A DNA stretch of 64,000 nt from Nepenthes gracilis (taxonomy: Eukaryota; Streptophyta; Magnoliopsida; Caryophyllales; Nepenthaceae), in the NCBI GenBank assembly GCA_033239525.1, contig BSYO01000024.1, forward strand, positions 13,139,268 through 13,203,267, given 5' to 3'. The translations under genes and the position numbers were made by a program. Below, piece after piece: positions 1-12,849 of the stretch. Numbering within the stretch: position 1 is the stretch's first letter; every line of letters begins with the position of its first letter. The notes beneath the pieces were generated by a model that was given only the letters and a program-made list of their open reading frames with translations, was not told the origin of the DNA and ran no database searches.

Positions 1-404
1 CCTACATCAACGCTAATAAGAGCTCAAACACCGCTTCCATAAAAGCTCTCAAGAGCCCACACTGCCCGCATAACCTCGTCAGAATCCCTTCACAAATTTT
101 GTCTCCACAGCATCAAAGTTGCTCCCTCGCAAGTGCACCACCGCCAAAGCCGCTTCACGCCGAGCGCAACCTCCGAGTTAGATTTTAAAAACCCTTGCAT
201 CATCATCTCGCATACTTTTATTCCTGCATCTTTTGTCTCCCAAGGAAAACTATTGACTTGAGCGTCAGAGGATAAATTGGAGAACGAGTCTCGCCAATCT
301 TCTGACCTCTCGTTTTTGAGTTGTGGTGTGTAGGATCCAGGTTGAGAAGTACAGAGACTGGATCCGCTTCATTCCGACTCAAAGACCAGACGACACCCTA
401 ATCT
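1..404 (+). repeat. Probable LTR end fragment (Tat/gypsy-like)
   Basis: This stretch has no open frame. Near 255-305 it carries a 'ttgacttgagcgtcagagg' phrase followed by 'tctgacctctcg'. This resembles the R/U5 part of plant Ty3/gypsy (Tat-type) LTRs, and a related phrase is seen on the minus strand in the LTR at 54,821-55,519. The element is cut by the window edge, and no terminal TG/CA or primer site could be fixed. A diverged cousin lies at about 10,180-10,390. Confidence 0.45.
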
Positions 405-1253
405 ATCAACAACCCAAATTCATGACACATCAGATTTGTATTTGAACAAGTGTTTTTATGATCCTTTGGGCGGGAGTGAGTACTAGGGGAAGCCAAGGAA
501 CATTTAGATATTTAAACTATTGGAACACTAAATGTCCGTTTTGCATTAAAAGATATTGTATTTATAGAGGCCATAAATCTTATAATTAGGTTGGTTTAGT
601 AACGTCCATTAGGTCAATATCGAAGGAGAATGGTTATTGGGCAGCTGTTTCCACTTAATTACTTTGAATAACTGGGTTATTTTACGATACATTAACATAG
701 TCTTCATAGTTGCTTTAGATGACTTCTTAAGTTATGTCATGTTCCCTTAATTTCCGGATATAAATAGTAGTCAGAATGATTGTGGGCATGTTGGGCCATT
801 TTAAATATTGTCCCGTGCACCTCAAACATTTTATTTTGACCGTTGCTGGTGTGGTATATTAATTGGTGCTAGCCTTTCTAACTTTACTAAATGGCACTGA
901 TCGTTTTGCCATTTTATTCTAGACTGACAGAGCGATGCTCAGATAGAACGACATTTGGACAAATATGCCTACAATGTGGACTGTTTTGACAATCTTTCCC
1001 CTTAACAAGGTGAGTTCCAACAATGTCTCTCCTCAACAGTAGGAGTCGTTCTGGCAAGATAATTTGCGATTATCTGTTTTCTATAATGCTGATATTATAT
1101 GGCATATTTCCCAAGAAGAATTATCACTAGTCAACATTGAGGTTGCTCCATTGCGATCCAAAGTTAACGGGAAAGCAAATTTCTCTACATTCCGGAGATA
1201 TGACTGTGTACTATCAATTATCCTCGAAGGCTGTAATTTGGCAAGTGTTATAT
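405..1253 (+). repeat. Direct repeat copy 1 of a ~0.85-kb unit
   Basis: Nearly identical to 2,200-3,060, with an offset of about 1,795 bp. Both begin near 'atcaacaacccaaattca' and end near 'cctcgaaggctgt'. Only scattered substitutions and a ~9-10-bp indel near 1,170 (extra bases in copy 2 at ~2,967) separate them, so the duplication is fairly young. A third, far more diverged copy is at 14,640-15,230, so this is a dispersed repeat and not only a local duplication. The short ORFs across it are not conserved as protein and are not genes. Confidence 0.85.
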
Positions 1254-2199
1254 ATTTTGGCCAGAAATGAGGCGGCTTACCAATACAGGCCCAAAGGAAT
1301 CGAAAAGAAGAAATAAAAGCGAGAATATTGACAACCGATATTTACGTAGAAAACCCTTATGAATCAAGGGAAAAACCACCGGACATTAAGTCCGTAAAAT
1401 TGCACTATGTATGAGATAGAGATTACAAAACAGTAAGGCGAAAATGCATACACACACAGTTAGGCTTTCTTCCTCTTCTCTGTTTTCTTCTTACTCTCAC
1501 ACACCCTCGCACTCTGCTCTATTCGCTTCTGCTTAATTACACCGCACTCTCACAGCCTACTCACACATATATGTATATATAAGAATATACAAAGACTTGG
1601 CAGCAGTTGTACCACCACGTCGTCCTTCATGGTTGGTACCGCGGTTCAAGAAGCATGCATGACATGTTAGCGGCCCGGTGGCACATACAGCATAAAACAG
1701 AAAGCAACAGACGCATCAGTTTCAAGGTTACCTAAAACAGCAAGTCAACTAACTCACTTTTATTAGCAGTGTTACGTGTTGCCTTAATAAGCTAGTCAAC
1801 CTCTTGACCGTCCTTCTAAAAAGTCAACAGACGTTATCCCATTCAGAATCTGGGTCAACATCATGTTGACCGTCTTTCGATTGTCCAGGAGAGTTCTACC
1901 AAGATGGTCAATTGACGATTCTTGAGGCGGTTAATTGTGTTGACCATCCGTTAACCCGTCCATCCAGTCAACGCCGTTGATCGGAACTTCTTCCGCGGGA
2001 GAGATTTCAACAAACTTCCTCTCGACCGTGAGGAAGTTAACTCGTTCTTTATCCATCTTACAACATGCTTCATTCTTCCCCTTCGGAGAATCTTCGTCAT
2101 TATGTCTACCCTGTTCTCTTCCGTGCTAACCTTTTCCAAAGTTGATAGGCCTTCCTCCAGACCTCTCGCACCCAATAATATCGTATATCAATGTGCTCC
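1254..2199. other. Spacer between direct repeats, rich in TTGAC motifs
   Basis: No gene is seen. The stretch 1,300-1,440 has the look of a transposon leader. 1,740-1,980 holds about nine TTGAC cores on both strands within ~240 bp, most of them as GTTGACC or GTCAAC. TTGAC(C/T) is the W-box core bound by WRKY factors. Similar clusters occur inside the Tat element at 56,760-57,020, so the cluster is more likely transposon sequence than a host promoter. Confidence 0.5.
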
Positions 2200-3060
2200 A
2201 TCAACAACCCAAATTCATAACGCATCAGATTTGCATTTGAACAAGTGTTTTTGTGATCCTTTGGGCGGGAGTGAGTACTAGGGGAAGCCAAGGAACATTT
2301 AGATATTAAACTATTGGAACACTAAATGTCCGTTTTGCATTAAAAGATATTGTATTTATAGAGGCCATACATCTTATAATTAAGTTGGTTTAGTAACGTC
2401 CATTAGGTCAATATCCAAGGAGAATGGTTATTGGGCAGCTGTTTCCACTTAATTACTTTGAATAACTGGGTTATTTTACGATACATTAACATAGTCTTCA
2501 TAGTTGCTTTAGATGACTTCTTAAGTTATGTCATGTTCCCTTAATTTCCGGATATAAATAGTAGTCAGGATGATTGTGGGCATATTGGGCCATTTTAAAT
2601 GTTGTCCTGTGCACCTCAAATATTTTATTTTGACCGTTGCTGGTGTGGTATATTAATCGGTGCTAGCCTTTCTAACTTTACTAAATGGCACTGATCGTTT
2701 TGCCATTTTATTCTAGACTGACAGAGCGATGCTCAGATAGAACGACACTTGGACAAATATGCCTGCAATGTGGACTGTTTTGACAATCTTTCCCCTTAAC
2801 AAGGTGAGTTCCAACAATGGCTCTCCTCAACAGTAGGAGTCGTTCTGGCAAGATAATTTGCGATTTTCTGTTTTCTATAATGCTGATATTATATGGCATA
2901 TATCCCAAGAAGAATTATCACTAGTCAACATTGAGGTTGCTCCATTGCGATCCAGAGTTAACGGGTTTAGACAATGAAAGCAAATTTCTCTACATTCCGG
3001 AGATATGACTGTGTACTATCAATTATCCTCGAAGGCTGTCATTTGGGAAGCGTCATATAC
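2200..3060 (+). repeat. Direct repeat copy 2 of the ~0.85-kb unit
   Basis: Second copy of 405-1,253, in the same orientation. The two copies with the ~950-bp spacer could be the LTRs and interior of a small non-autonomous element (TRIM-like). No TG...CA ends with a matching target duplication could be placed at the copy edges, so the pair is listed only as direct repeats. Confidence 0.85.
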
Positions 3061-4093
3061 TAGGCCTCCACCACTACCACTATAACAAAACTTTATGTCC
3101 CATTAAGTAGATCAAATATACGATTCTTCGTCAATTATTTTATTTAATTTAATTTAATATTTTTTGAGAGTTAAAATAATTTTAAATTATTTTTATAATA
3201 ATATTCTAAAACTTTTTAAATTTACCTTTTTATTTTTTTAATTATAACTAATTTATATTTTCTTATACGTAGTTTATTTGACCTACTTTTAAGTGTTTAA
3301 ATCATTGTAAACTTTATAGGGTCACCCTTATGAGTAATGCTTCAAGGTGTTGGAGTTGGACACTAATACCTGTCGTTTGATATGTAGGAACAAGTGATGG
3401 AAAATGCAATTGAACGAGCAATGGAATGGTTTCGGCTGAAACCATGATTTTGGCTATTAAAATTCTGTACTTCATCTCAATATTGATCGGCACTATCGTT
3501 CTATCAATCATCATTTGGGCTATTAATTCAAGGTGTGAGCTACTAACCCATGCCTTTCCCCCCTGTGCCCTCATAGAATATGATGTTTTTCAATTCGTTT
3601 TTGGGTATTATATGTGAATTGTAGTTCCTTTGTTTTGCGGGAAGGAGAAATGACTCACTCACTAACTGAAACAATGATTAATCGCTCTCCTGTTATTTGA
3701 ATCTGTAAGTAAATAACAAAAGCTATCAATTCACACAAAGAAAGTTGAGCTCTAGATATTTAGATGGAAAAGCCATATCAACTTAGAAAAAAATTACCGG
3801 ACCTTACATCTGATAACAATCTTCATTATATCTCAATTTTAGTTATAATAACCCTTTAAATATCTAAGTTATATAATACGATATAAGTGTATAATGTAAG
3901 ATAGAGCAAACAAAAGAGGCCAAACCAAAAAAAGGGCGGTATCTATGCTCGCTCTCACTCTGACAAAATCCTCTTATGTTAAAGAAAGACCTAACCGTCG
4001 GGCCAAAACTGCACAATTGTAATCAATTTGTATTAAAAAAACTAATCTCATGGTGCAGTGTTCCGCCTGCAAGATGCCAGGTTTCCGCTAAAG
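3061..4093. other. AT-rich intergenic sequence, no gene seen
   Basis: Low-complexity A/T runs dominate 3,120-3,300. The 63-codon frame at 3,426-3,617 would encode a hydrophobic stretch. It has no supporting context, leader or relative in the window, and chance is the simplest explanation. Confidence 0.5.
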
Positions 4094-4417
4094 CTAAATT
4101 TCATATGAAGCCTGCACAAAATTATTTGTTAAAGTGTTAACTTGAGCTACCTTTTTGGCAGACGTCGTGCAAAAGTATCCACCAGCTTTTCCCTGAAGTG
4201 AATATCGTTTCTCTGTTTCTCTTAAACAATCCATCAAACAAATATCACACAATGGTTAATGGGGCTTTACATGAAATTGACTCACCCCCAACGTATTTGT
4301 TTTTAGAACAAGTAGAGATCTCATTTGTAGCATCAACCAAATCTACTTTGCATTTTGCAGTTATAAAACTCTTTTTAGCAAGCATCCAACTCAATACTTG
4401 ATAAAGATTTTAGTTGT
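4094..4417 (-). pseudogene. Gene fragment A, unknown Cys-containing protein (frameshifted)
   Basis: On the minus strand a frame is open from about 4,417 to 4,256. It then continues after a 1-base slip as PLCDICLMDC... down to a TAG at 4,094-4,096. Its last 46 codons align without gaps to fragment B at 7,113-7,280. Shared features are P-x-CD-x-CL-x2-C, S-x-x-G-[KR]-A, KKV and LT-x-NF. Equal length and matched cysteines in two diverged copies argue for a real former coding exon. I do not recognise the family. The slip near 4,256 and the lack of neighbouring exons make it a relic. Confidence 0.45.
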
Positions 4418-7112
4418 TAAAAATAATGCCAAGGTGACCAATCAAAAAATTTAGTCAAGGTTGTAGGAGGAGACTAAGGAGATGAGTAAAAAAATGACCC
4501 TATTACTGCAAAGACGTAAAAAAAAAAAAAAGTGGTAATACTCTGAGTGTTTCAATGGCGTAGAAGAAAGTAATGTTCAAATTTGTAAAGGCTGACATCG
4601 AAATCCACATGGAAGAGAAGTACGGTTGTGGGAGTTATGAATGTTCTCCTCACAAGGTTGTAAAAAAAAATTTATTAGATTTTGAATCTTTCTTTGTGAG
4701 TTTTATTCTCAATAAATGGGTCATCTAATAATTCATTCAATTTTAGTATAAGAACTTGTACGAGTAAAAGATTAGAGTAAGAGAATAACATCTCACAAAT
4801 GAATGAGGGAACGCTCATGTGTGCATTCTACTAGTAGGTGTTTTGAGATGGCACGCATGCGCCAAGTTTAGTTGAAGCTCAAAGATAATGTTTGCCTCCA
4901 ACGTTTGAATGCAAGTACTAGGTATAAAAGTTTTGAACAATTTTTAGATTAAAATTTAAGAGCAAAAACACAAAGAGGGTTGTAAGGAAGAGATAGAAGA
5001 GAGAAGATAAAAATTTTCTATATTTATTAAAGATTTGATTCGAGTTTTATTTTTTATTAAATTTGATTATATTACTATAGTCTTGGTTCTAGGATAAATT
5101 ATTAATTTATTACTTATTTTCTCATTATATTTTCTCAATATGGTTGTTAGATTGTTTGGGCTTGTATTTTAACTAATTATTTACATAAATTATTGTGAAG
5201 ACTTTCGAAGATGATTATTCAGAGCTTATCTTATATTTTTTTAATTAAAAAAGTTTTTTTATATTAAATATTATTATATAACTTGTTTGTTTAATTATAT
5301 ATTTTTATTTCTTGTGTTGATATAGGAGATTAATAGTTGAAAATATTAAGGAGGACTTAGGTTTGTTCTCGCTATATCGATGTTGTGCATATTTTTAATC
5401 CAAAAAAATTGTTACAATTTCGGTATAAATAATTAATAATAATGATATCAAATATAAAATTTATTCATAATAATTATAATTTAATAGCCAAAATCAAGTC
5501 GGATAATCTATACTAACACCGTAAACATGATAATTAGACATAATTACCATGATCTCAAAAATGGCCAAATTACCTCCGACCATCCTAAAAAATAATTTTA
5601 TACTTACGCAATCCATAAATTACTATAAGAAAAATTATCAATCCTATCCAATGCAAGAAATCCAATAATAAGTCTGAATATTGTAAATAAGACTTATAAC
5701 TATATTTCTTCAATAGTCTTCCATTCAATCATATAAGAATCTCATGCCCACTAATCTAGAATGTTTTGAAACACTTCAAATATAAATCTAATACTTAATA
5801 AAATATATATATATATATATATATATATAACATAAACTTACACAAGTAAAATAAGTATAAAAGAATAGTAAATTATAAATTATTTGTGAAAATTTAAAAT
5901 ATCCAATTCTCAATAATAATATTCTAAAATATAATTTTATATAAGCTATTTAGTGTATACAAGTATACAAAACATGTGAAGTATACAAAAAAATAAATAA
6001 AGACCATGAAGCATGTAAAAACATATTTGAAAATACAAAGTTGAAAAATTATATATTAAAAATATATAAAAACTTAATAACTAATGGCCAGTGACTTATA
6101 TACTGACTAATTAATGGGAAAACTTTGAATAATGGACTATACGTATTCTCGATAGTTTTAGATTAATACACTATTATTAAAACTTGTAAGCAAAATGTTT
6201 CACAACACCTTATGAATAAAGTTAAATATCACTTTTTTTTTTTTACTCATGAATAATATGTGCGCTTTTCATGTTACGCATAGTATAATAGAACATGTTT
6301 AAATATAATCTATTCATAATATAATGGTTCTTATTTAATAAAAATAGATAATTCTATATCACAAATTACATATCTAATTTTTTTAAAATTTTTTTAAAAA
6401 AATAAATTCTTTATAAAATATAGTCTTTTTTAATTATTTATATAAAAATAGCATGCTGCATTAAATATTCAAGAATTTTATAATTTTTTATAATATCTCA
6501 AATGTGAAAATAAACTACTAAAATATTCAAATGTTTAATAAAAATAAATAAAATATTTAAATATTTAGTAAAAATAAATATGCATCAACAACATTAAAAG
6601 ACGAGATAAAAAGGATGTTACGTATGTACATTTAAAGAATAATTAAAAAAATTAAAAAAACTTAATAATAGAATAAAAAATAAATTTAAATATACTTATC
6701 TTAAATTAAATATTTATTAAATCTAATATAAAATAGTATTAAAATTACTTTCTTTTATATTTTCTCTCTATTTCTCTCTTTATCTCTCTCTTTCTCCATG
6801 AAAATGCCCAAAAATAAGGCAAAGAGACCTTAAATATCTAAAGTGGCATACAAGCATTGATTAGACATTAAAACAAAATATATGCATGCATGAGCGTGAC
6901 CTATTTTATCCAAAATATGTATAAGTGTCTAGCATATATACCTCAAGCATTAAAATTCTACCTCAAATGTACACATACGTGATTCAGGCATCCATCAAAT
7001 ATTAGACTTATTCTTCAAATTTTAATATTTTTTAAAATATTTTTATTATATAATTATTTTTATGTTTATTCAATAGATAAGAATGATGGTATCATAAATA
7101 CAAATTAAAAAA
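4418..7112. other. AT-rich intergenic sequence with microsatellite
   Basis: No credible gene. An (AT)n tract lies at ~5,803-5,829, and long A/T homopolymer-rich stretches run through 5,240-6,720. Nothing else stands out on either strand. Confidence 0.6.
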
Positions 7113-7280
7113 TCAAATGTTACAAAAATTATCTGTCAAGTATTCACTTAGAGTGACTTTTTTCACCAACTTCCCTCGAAAGCCTATATCAGCTCTTCCC
7201 TTGATTGAATTTGGTGTCCTCATTTTGCTTGAGCAACCTGTTAAACAAACATCACACATTGGTTCATCAGCCTTGATCAT
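7113..7280 (-). pseudogene. Gene fragment B, related to fragment A
   Basis: A minus-strand frame runs from an ATG at 7,280 to TGA at 7,113-7,115 (55 codons) and contains EPMCDVCLTGC. It aligns across 46 residues with fragment A at 4,094-4,255, with the same spacing of three cysteines and of the KKV and LT-x-NF blocks. Upstream on the minus strand the sequence becomes AT-rich and non-coding, so this is probably an isolated exon of an unrecognised protein. It could also be a very short real gene, but there is no promoter or leader to support that. Confidence 0.4.
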
Positions 7281-7450
7281 AATGATTCGTGTATTTTAAT
7301 ACTAATTTAGCTCCTTTTGAAAATTACACAAATGAAATGAAATATAAATAAAATGATAATAACTATTATAATGGTTATACTTGAATAATTATCCAACCTA
7401 ATAATACAATAAAATTTTATATGGGTTGAGGGTCGGAAGTTCACTTATAC

Positions 7451-7482
<32 letters not shown>

Positions 7483-8529
7483 GAACTTAGCTTTCACATA
7501 ATAGCACAATTCTTATAATTGGACTCATCTGTGATAATTTTAAAGTGTAAAAGCATCATGTATAGTCTTGATTAAATATACATGTTCTCAATGTATACTA
7601 TCAGCTTATGGTAAAGCTTCATATGGCTATGGTATACTTTTCTCTAATGAATCATTATTCAATGTAGGTCAAAATATATAATTTCTCGGCCAGTTAAATG
7701 CTACCAATGATAATAGCATTTCACCATCCTTGACAATATGATCTCGACTATTTTTTATTCTTTATGCTACTTATCTAGGTTCACAGACAACTATTTTAAT
7801 TTTAGTAAAATATGCTTTAAATGTATGCATTCAATGTTAAATTTAGATAAAAAATATATATATAAGGTAAAATTGACATAAAATAGACTCATAAATAATC
7901 TAACCATTTTCTGAACCCTATAAATAACGTGTGCTTCATCCATGAGACTATCAATTATATATATATATATATATATATATATGCTTGAATAAAAAATACA
8001 GAGGGAGTTCAAGATGACACAAAGGGGCCACTTCTCTACTTGGTGGATGACATATACACTAAGGCTTGTGCACTTCAACCCAGTCCCCCACCAGCAAACC
8101 TCTGTTTGGAAGTGTTTTTTTATACTTTTGAAGATCGCTGCCTTGTGAAAGAAGGATGAGATTCAAGAAATACCCAATTTTAAACATTGATATATATATA
8201 CTTTTAAATAATAATTTTTATATAATATTTTTATTTTTATATAGACATATGACACTGGTTTATATTTGAATATACATGTATTACTTATATTTGGTATTTT
8301 GCTTTTCTAGTATTTACTATTAATATTCAAAATATAAATATCTGTAGATATATAATATAAATTTATTTACTGAATTTTAAAATATAATATGGATTTAATG
8401 CAAGGCCATTAAGTCGAATCAAGTTAGTCTATTAATATAAGGTCTGAATCTTTGATTCATAATAATTATGATTAATTTAATTAATATAATTAAAATTAAT
8501 GTCAAAAGATATAAAATTTTTTATTAAAA
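7281..8529. other. AT-rich intergenic sequence with microsatellites
   Basis: (AT)n tracts lie at ~7,458-7,483 and ~7,954-7,982. The minus-strand frame over 7,791-8,078 runs through one of these tracts and is an artefact. No gene is supported. Confidence 0.6.
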
Positions 8530-8960
8530 GTCAAAATTCGGCCGGATAATTTGGTGTTAGATGGAGGCCTGACCGGTGCCGAAGCATTAAAACCCGTGGA
8601 GTCACTGCTTGAGGGATATCTGATCGGCGTACGAGCCCTTAGTGGCAGAATATTCATGCTCAATACATGTCCAAGGGACGCTCAAGCTATTGTTAGCAGT
8701 AATTATGCGCTTAAGGCATGCCCGAGCCACCTTGGAGAGCGGCAATCCAAAAGTATCAGGGCCTGACATATGCTTAAGCAGCGCTTGAGCTCCACTTTAT
8801 ATAAATAGGACCTTTGGCTGGTCATTTTTCAGAAAAATTCGAGAGAGGAGAAAGAAGCAGTCGAGGAGAAGAGAGAGAAGAAGCCAATGAACTCAAAATT
8901 TAGTTAATCCAAGTTAGATTTTAGGTAATCAGAACTAAGGTAAATACATTCTAAGATTTT
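8530..8960 (+). repeat. Probable LTR fragment with TATA box
   Basis: A GC-richer island stands out from AT-rich flanks. It ends in TTATATAAATA at 8,797-8,807, followed by an AG-rich leader. This layout (GC-rich U3, TATA, purine-rich R/U5) is typical of plant LTRs and is similar in style to the solo LTR at 47,616-50,520. The 71-codon frame at 8,551-8,766 has no recognisable domain. No second LTR or termini were found, so this could instead be an isolated promoter. Confidence 0.4.
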
Positions 8961-10179
8961 CCTTCTATTGTTTATGTTTTTTAATTAAACTTCTTGAGCA
9001 TTTCTTATTCAAATACTCATCAATAACATAAATTTGAAGTTATAATGATTGTGTTAAGTATGTATGTTAGATTTTCATCATTTTTTAGTAAAATTTCATA
9101 AGAACCTATGCTTAACTTTTTATATAATGCATATATATCCTGAATACTATATTATATCTGTATGCATGTCTTAAATTTATAGTTTTATAGTCTTACATGC
9201 AATAAATTTTATACAACTTACATTGCATGTTTAGGACTTACAATTATAATTTTGCATGTTTACAATTTCGAAAAATATGGAATCACATGAATTATCACAA
9301 ATCGGAACTAAACAGGTCATTTAAATAATTAATTATATTTTTTAAAATTTAAAATCTAAAATAAATTAAATAAATAATATTAAATTTTAAAATTCGAATG
9401 TGACAAACCAAATATATAGGACCTAACAAATTAAAATTCGTATAAACCTAATTAGGCAATCATACAGATAATCTAAGTACGATCTACTCTATAATCATCA
9501 TAAATGAGGTAATAATTCAACCAAAATCATTATCAAATATAATACAATATTTGAACTATTTTAAAAATATAACACCATATCTGAACTATTTATCTCTTTG
9601 ATAAATATAAGTTTTTTTAATAAAAACAGAGTTATAAATAGACTGCAAATATATTATATACAATATATTTTTAAATTAAACATGAATTTATATAATAGAG
9701 AACTTTTTAATTTCATTGACTTCAATATTTAATTTTATAATATTTTTGATGGGTATTGTTACTAATAGCCCAAAGGGAAGAATTTGTCTAATGATTTAGC
9801 TTATAAAATATGGAGACCACTCTGCCCATGCAGTCCAAATCAGTGAACGTGTCTGTCAACCTTATCTGAATAGTTCGTTCTTTGATGGAAAATGGAACTA
9901 ACGCCAACAACCAAAATAGTTTTTCTCACTTATTTGGATTTAACGGTTTCGGGCACCGGTTGGAATTGTCAGTTGAGCGGCATCTTATTCACCTAACGGT
10001 TTCTTAGGCGGTTGACAACAAAAATCAACCGTCCCTTAATTTTTATAAAAATTCATTCTTTTCAACAGAAAAGGGGGACGACACTCAAACAAATTAAAGA
10101 TGAATTCTAATACGTTAAAAGCACACGCACTCTCTCTCAATAAAACACTTTCAGAAAAACGTAAACGACAAATAAAATT
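8961..10179. other. Intergenic sequence, no gene seen
   Basis: AT-rich to 9,740. 9,760-10,080 is more balanced and contains scattered phrases such as 'cacctaacggtttc' repeated with changes. It probably belongs to the U3 of the decayed LTR that follows. No open frame of note. Confidence 0.4.
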
Positions 10180-10390
10180 ATTTTAATAAGTATTTTTACT
10201 TGCATCCTCTCCTTTTCTTCAAAGAAGGATTTTAATTTGAATATCAGAAGATATATTGAGAAATGAGTTCCGTCAATCCTTTAACCGTACTTTGTTGTAT
10301 TGTATAAAATTCAAATTAAGAACGTACGAAAATCAAATTCGCATCGAACCCGATGGACAAACTTCGGCTCATTAATCCATATTACAATTT
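10180..10390 (+). repeat. Decayed LTR end, cousin of 1-404
   Basis: The order of phrases (tgcatc...tcttttc, aatatcagaagatatattgagaa, gagttccgtcaatcctttaacc) follows the one at about 225-320, with many substitutions. I infer an old relic of the same LTR family. Confidence 0.35.
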
Positions 10391-12840
10391 AGATCTGAGA
10401 ATGTATTATTTTTTAATAAAAAATATTTCTTAATCATAATTAATTAATTGATATGGACAAACAAAACTTGCCCTCACACTATATTTTTCCATTTCTTATT
10501 GAATTATTTACTAAAATAAAAAATATTAAAAAAAAAAAACAGAAAACAAAGCACTTTTTTAGCAAGGTAATGATTCTAATAACCTAAGTTGATCATGCTC
10601 TTTTAACTAAACGGTTGTCCGCATATTACATCTGTTTGTTTGTGTGTAATAAGACCGATGAGCGAATATATTTTATATTTTTATATTTTAAAAGATAATA
10701 TTTTAAATAAAAATAGATATAATTTTAAATTTTAATAATAATATTATCTGTATAAATTTATATCGATGCCTTCATTATGATATCTTGATCATCTATTCAC
10801 TAAAATTATGTTATGGGAGTGAAAAAAAGAAACAATTTTTTAAATTTATACATAATCTTACTTATATATTTATTTTTTTATATAAAATTATTAATTTAAA
10901 ATAAAAATAAATATATCAAATCACTCAAAAATACTTTAAATATATATATATTATTTATTTATTTATTTATGTATTTATGTACTTAAATTATGATATCGTC
11001 TCCTTTACTTGAGTGATTGATGCCTCATTCATCATCCATAGTGAATCTCTTTGAAACCAAGCAATGCCATAACCCAACTGATTTAACCTCCCCGCATCCG
11101 CAACAATTAGCTTAAGGATATTATTTAAATATTTTTAAGATATATTTAAATTATAATATATCTAATAATTTTCATATATTATTATACAGTTTCATTAATT
11201 TATATAAATTAATTAAACATTACATTATTAAAAGTAACTGAAAAATAATAAAAAAATCTCCTTCTAACCCAACTCATTAATAATGTTTCAAAACAAGAGT
11301 TATTGGCATTGAGTTTGGGTTATGAACCCACTCAATTGCACATTTGATGCCTCAATATAAGCCATGTCATATATATATACACACGTACAAAAATCGACTG
11401 ATCTAGTCAACTCGATCTATAATTTTATAATATATGATCAAAGTACATCAGATTTATAGATGAACAAAATAAAATAATTGGGCCTGAATGAGATTTTAGA
11501 TTAGGCATAATCATAGATATAAATGACTGAATAGGTCTAGATTTGCAAATTTTCATGTATAAATTTAATATTTTGTATGAATACAAACTTTTTTTTTTTT
11601 GTAAAAAAATCATCTTATAAATCATATTTTTGTGTAAATATTAAATTTTTTATGAAACTGTTAATATTTTAGATACTTTTATCTAATTTTACATTTTTAA
11701 ATATTTTCACATAAGTATAAAATTTTTAGTAAAATACTTCAAATTAATATGTCCTTGGCTAGCTCATAGTGGCATTCTTGTTATAATCATATGCAAAAAT
11801 AATTTTTAATATAAATAATCAGATCTAATTCTGTTCAACCCAACTTATATTATATTCTTCGTCTAAATTTGGGCCTGACTAGATTTTGATATGGTGTGTG
11901 CATATTTAGATATAAATTATGGGTGGGTTTTAGCTTTGATTAATAACTCTATTAATATTATAAGTATTTATCTGATATTTATTTTTAAATTGGGTTGGCC
12001 TAGATTAAACGATTTTGTATATTTAAAAAAATATCGGGTCATCTTTAAATTTATTTGTATACAAATATCTTACATTAATGTATCATTTTAACATATTGAG
12101 CCCGTAATTATTGTATCGAGTGACATCAATTATATAATTAGGCCAAGAAATGGATCTTTTTTCTTATCCAAAAGGTGGTATTATTGTCACTCTCCAAGTA
12201 AGTTGAAATTATGATATCATTAACAGCAAAGAAGCACTAATGTTTGATTGCTTGCTTAAAATACCCATCATTTCCATTGCATTATTGAAAACGTTACTAT
12301 GGTAGTCTTAATCAACCATATGGACCCTACACACAAAATAATAAAAAAAAACTAATATAAATTAAAAGATTAAGATTATAAAATAAATAAAGTATGATAT
12401 TTTGGACACCTTTCGTGTGTGATTGGGTGCACTAAGGTTTCGGTGCCTTGATAGTCAACTTTCAGATAACTATGTGATTTCTAATACATGGGCTATTTCG
12501 TTGTAAAAATAAAATAAAATAAAATTTTAAAGATTATTTTTAAAAAATAAAATAATATGAAAATAAAATTAATAATTAATGTTATAATAATTTATTATTC
12601 TATTGAAATATGTGACAATTGAGTTGAGAATTAATTTTTTAATATTTCATATGAATAATTTGTAATACGAATGGATAAAAAAAATATTTAAATCTTCTTA
12701 TAAAATGGTATTTTTTAGGAAAAATATTTTTTTATTTGGTAAATATTTTCATGTAATCCGGTAATTAATTAGTTCTACAAATTTATAAATGTAATAATAT
12801 TTATTTTTATATATTTTTTAAATAAAATTAAACAATAATT
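10391..12840. other. AT-rich intergenic sequence, no gene seen
   Basis: Very AT-rich with homopolymer runs. The short frames at 11,425-11,625 and 11,891-12,091 have the composition of chance frames in AT-rich DNA. Confidence 0.6.
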
Positions 12841-12849
12841 GTTGGATTA

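Noticed and set aside
405..3060. Calling the direct repeats LTRs of one element
   Set aside because: No matching target duplication, primer site or TG...CA ends could be placed. Homology extends past the only TG/CA-like ends.
8551..8766. 71-codon frame in a GC-rich island
   Set aside because: No recognisable motif. It sits upstream of a TATA box and fits LTR U3 sequence better than a gene.
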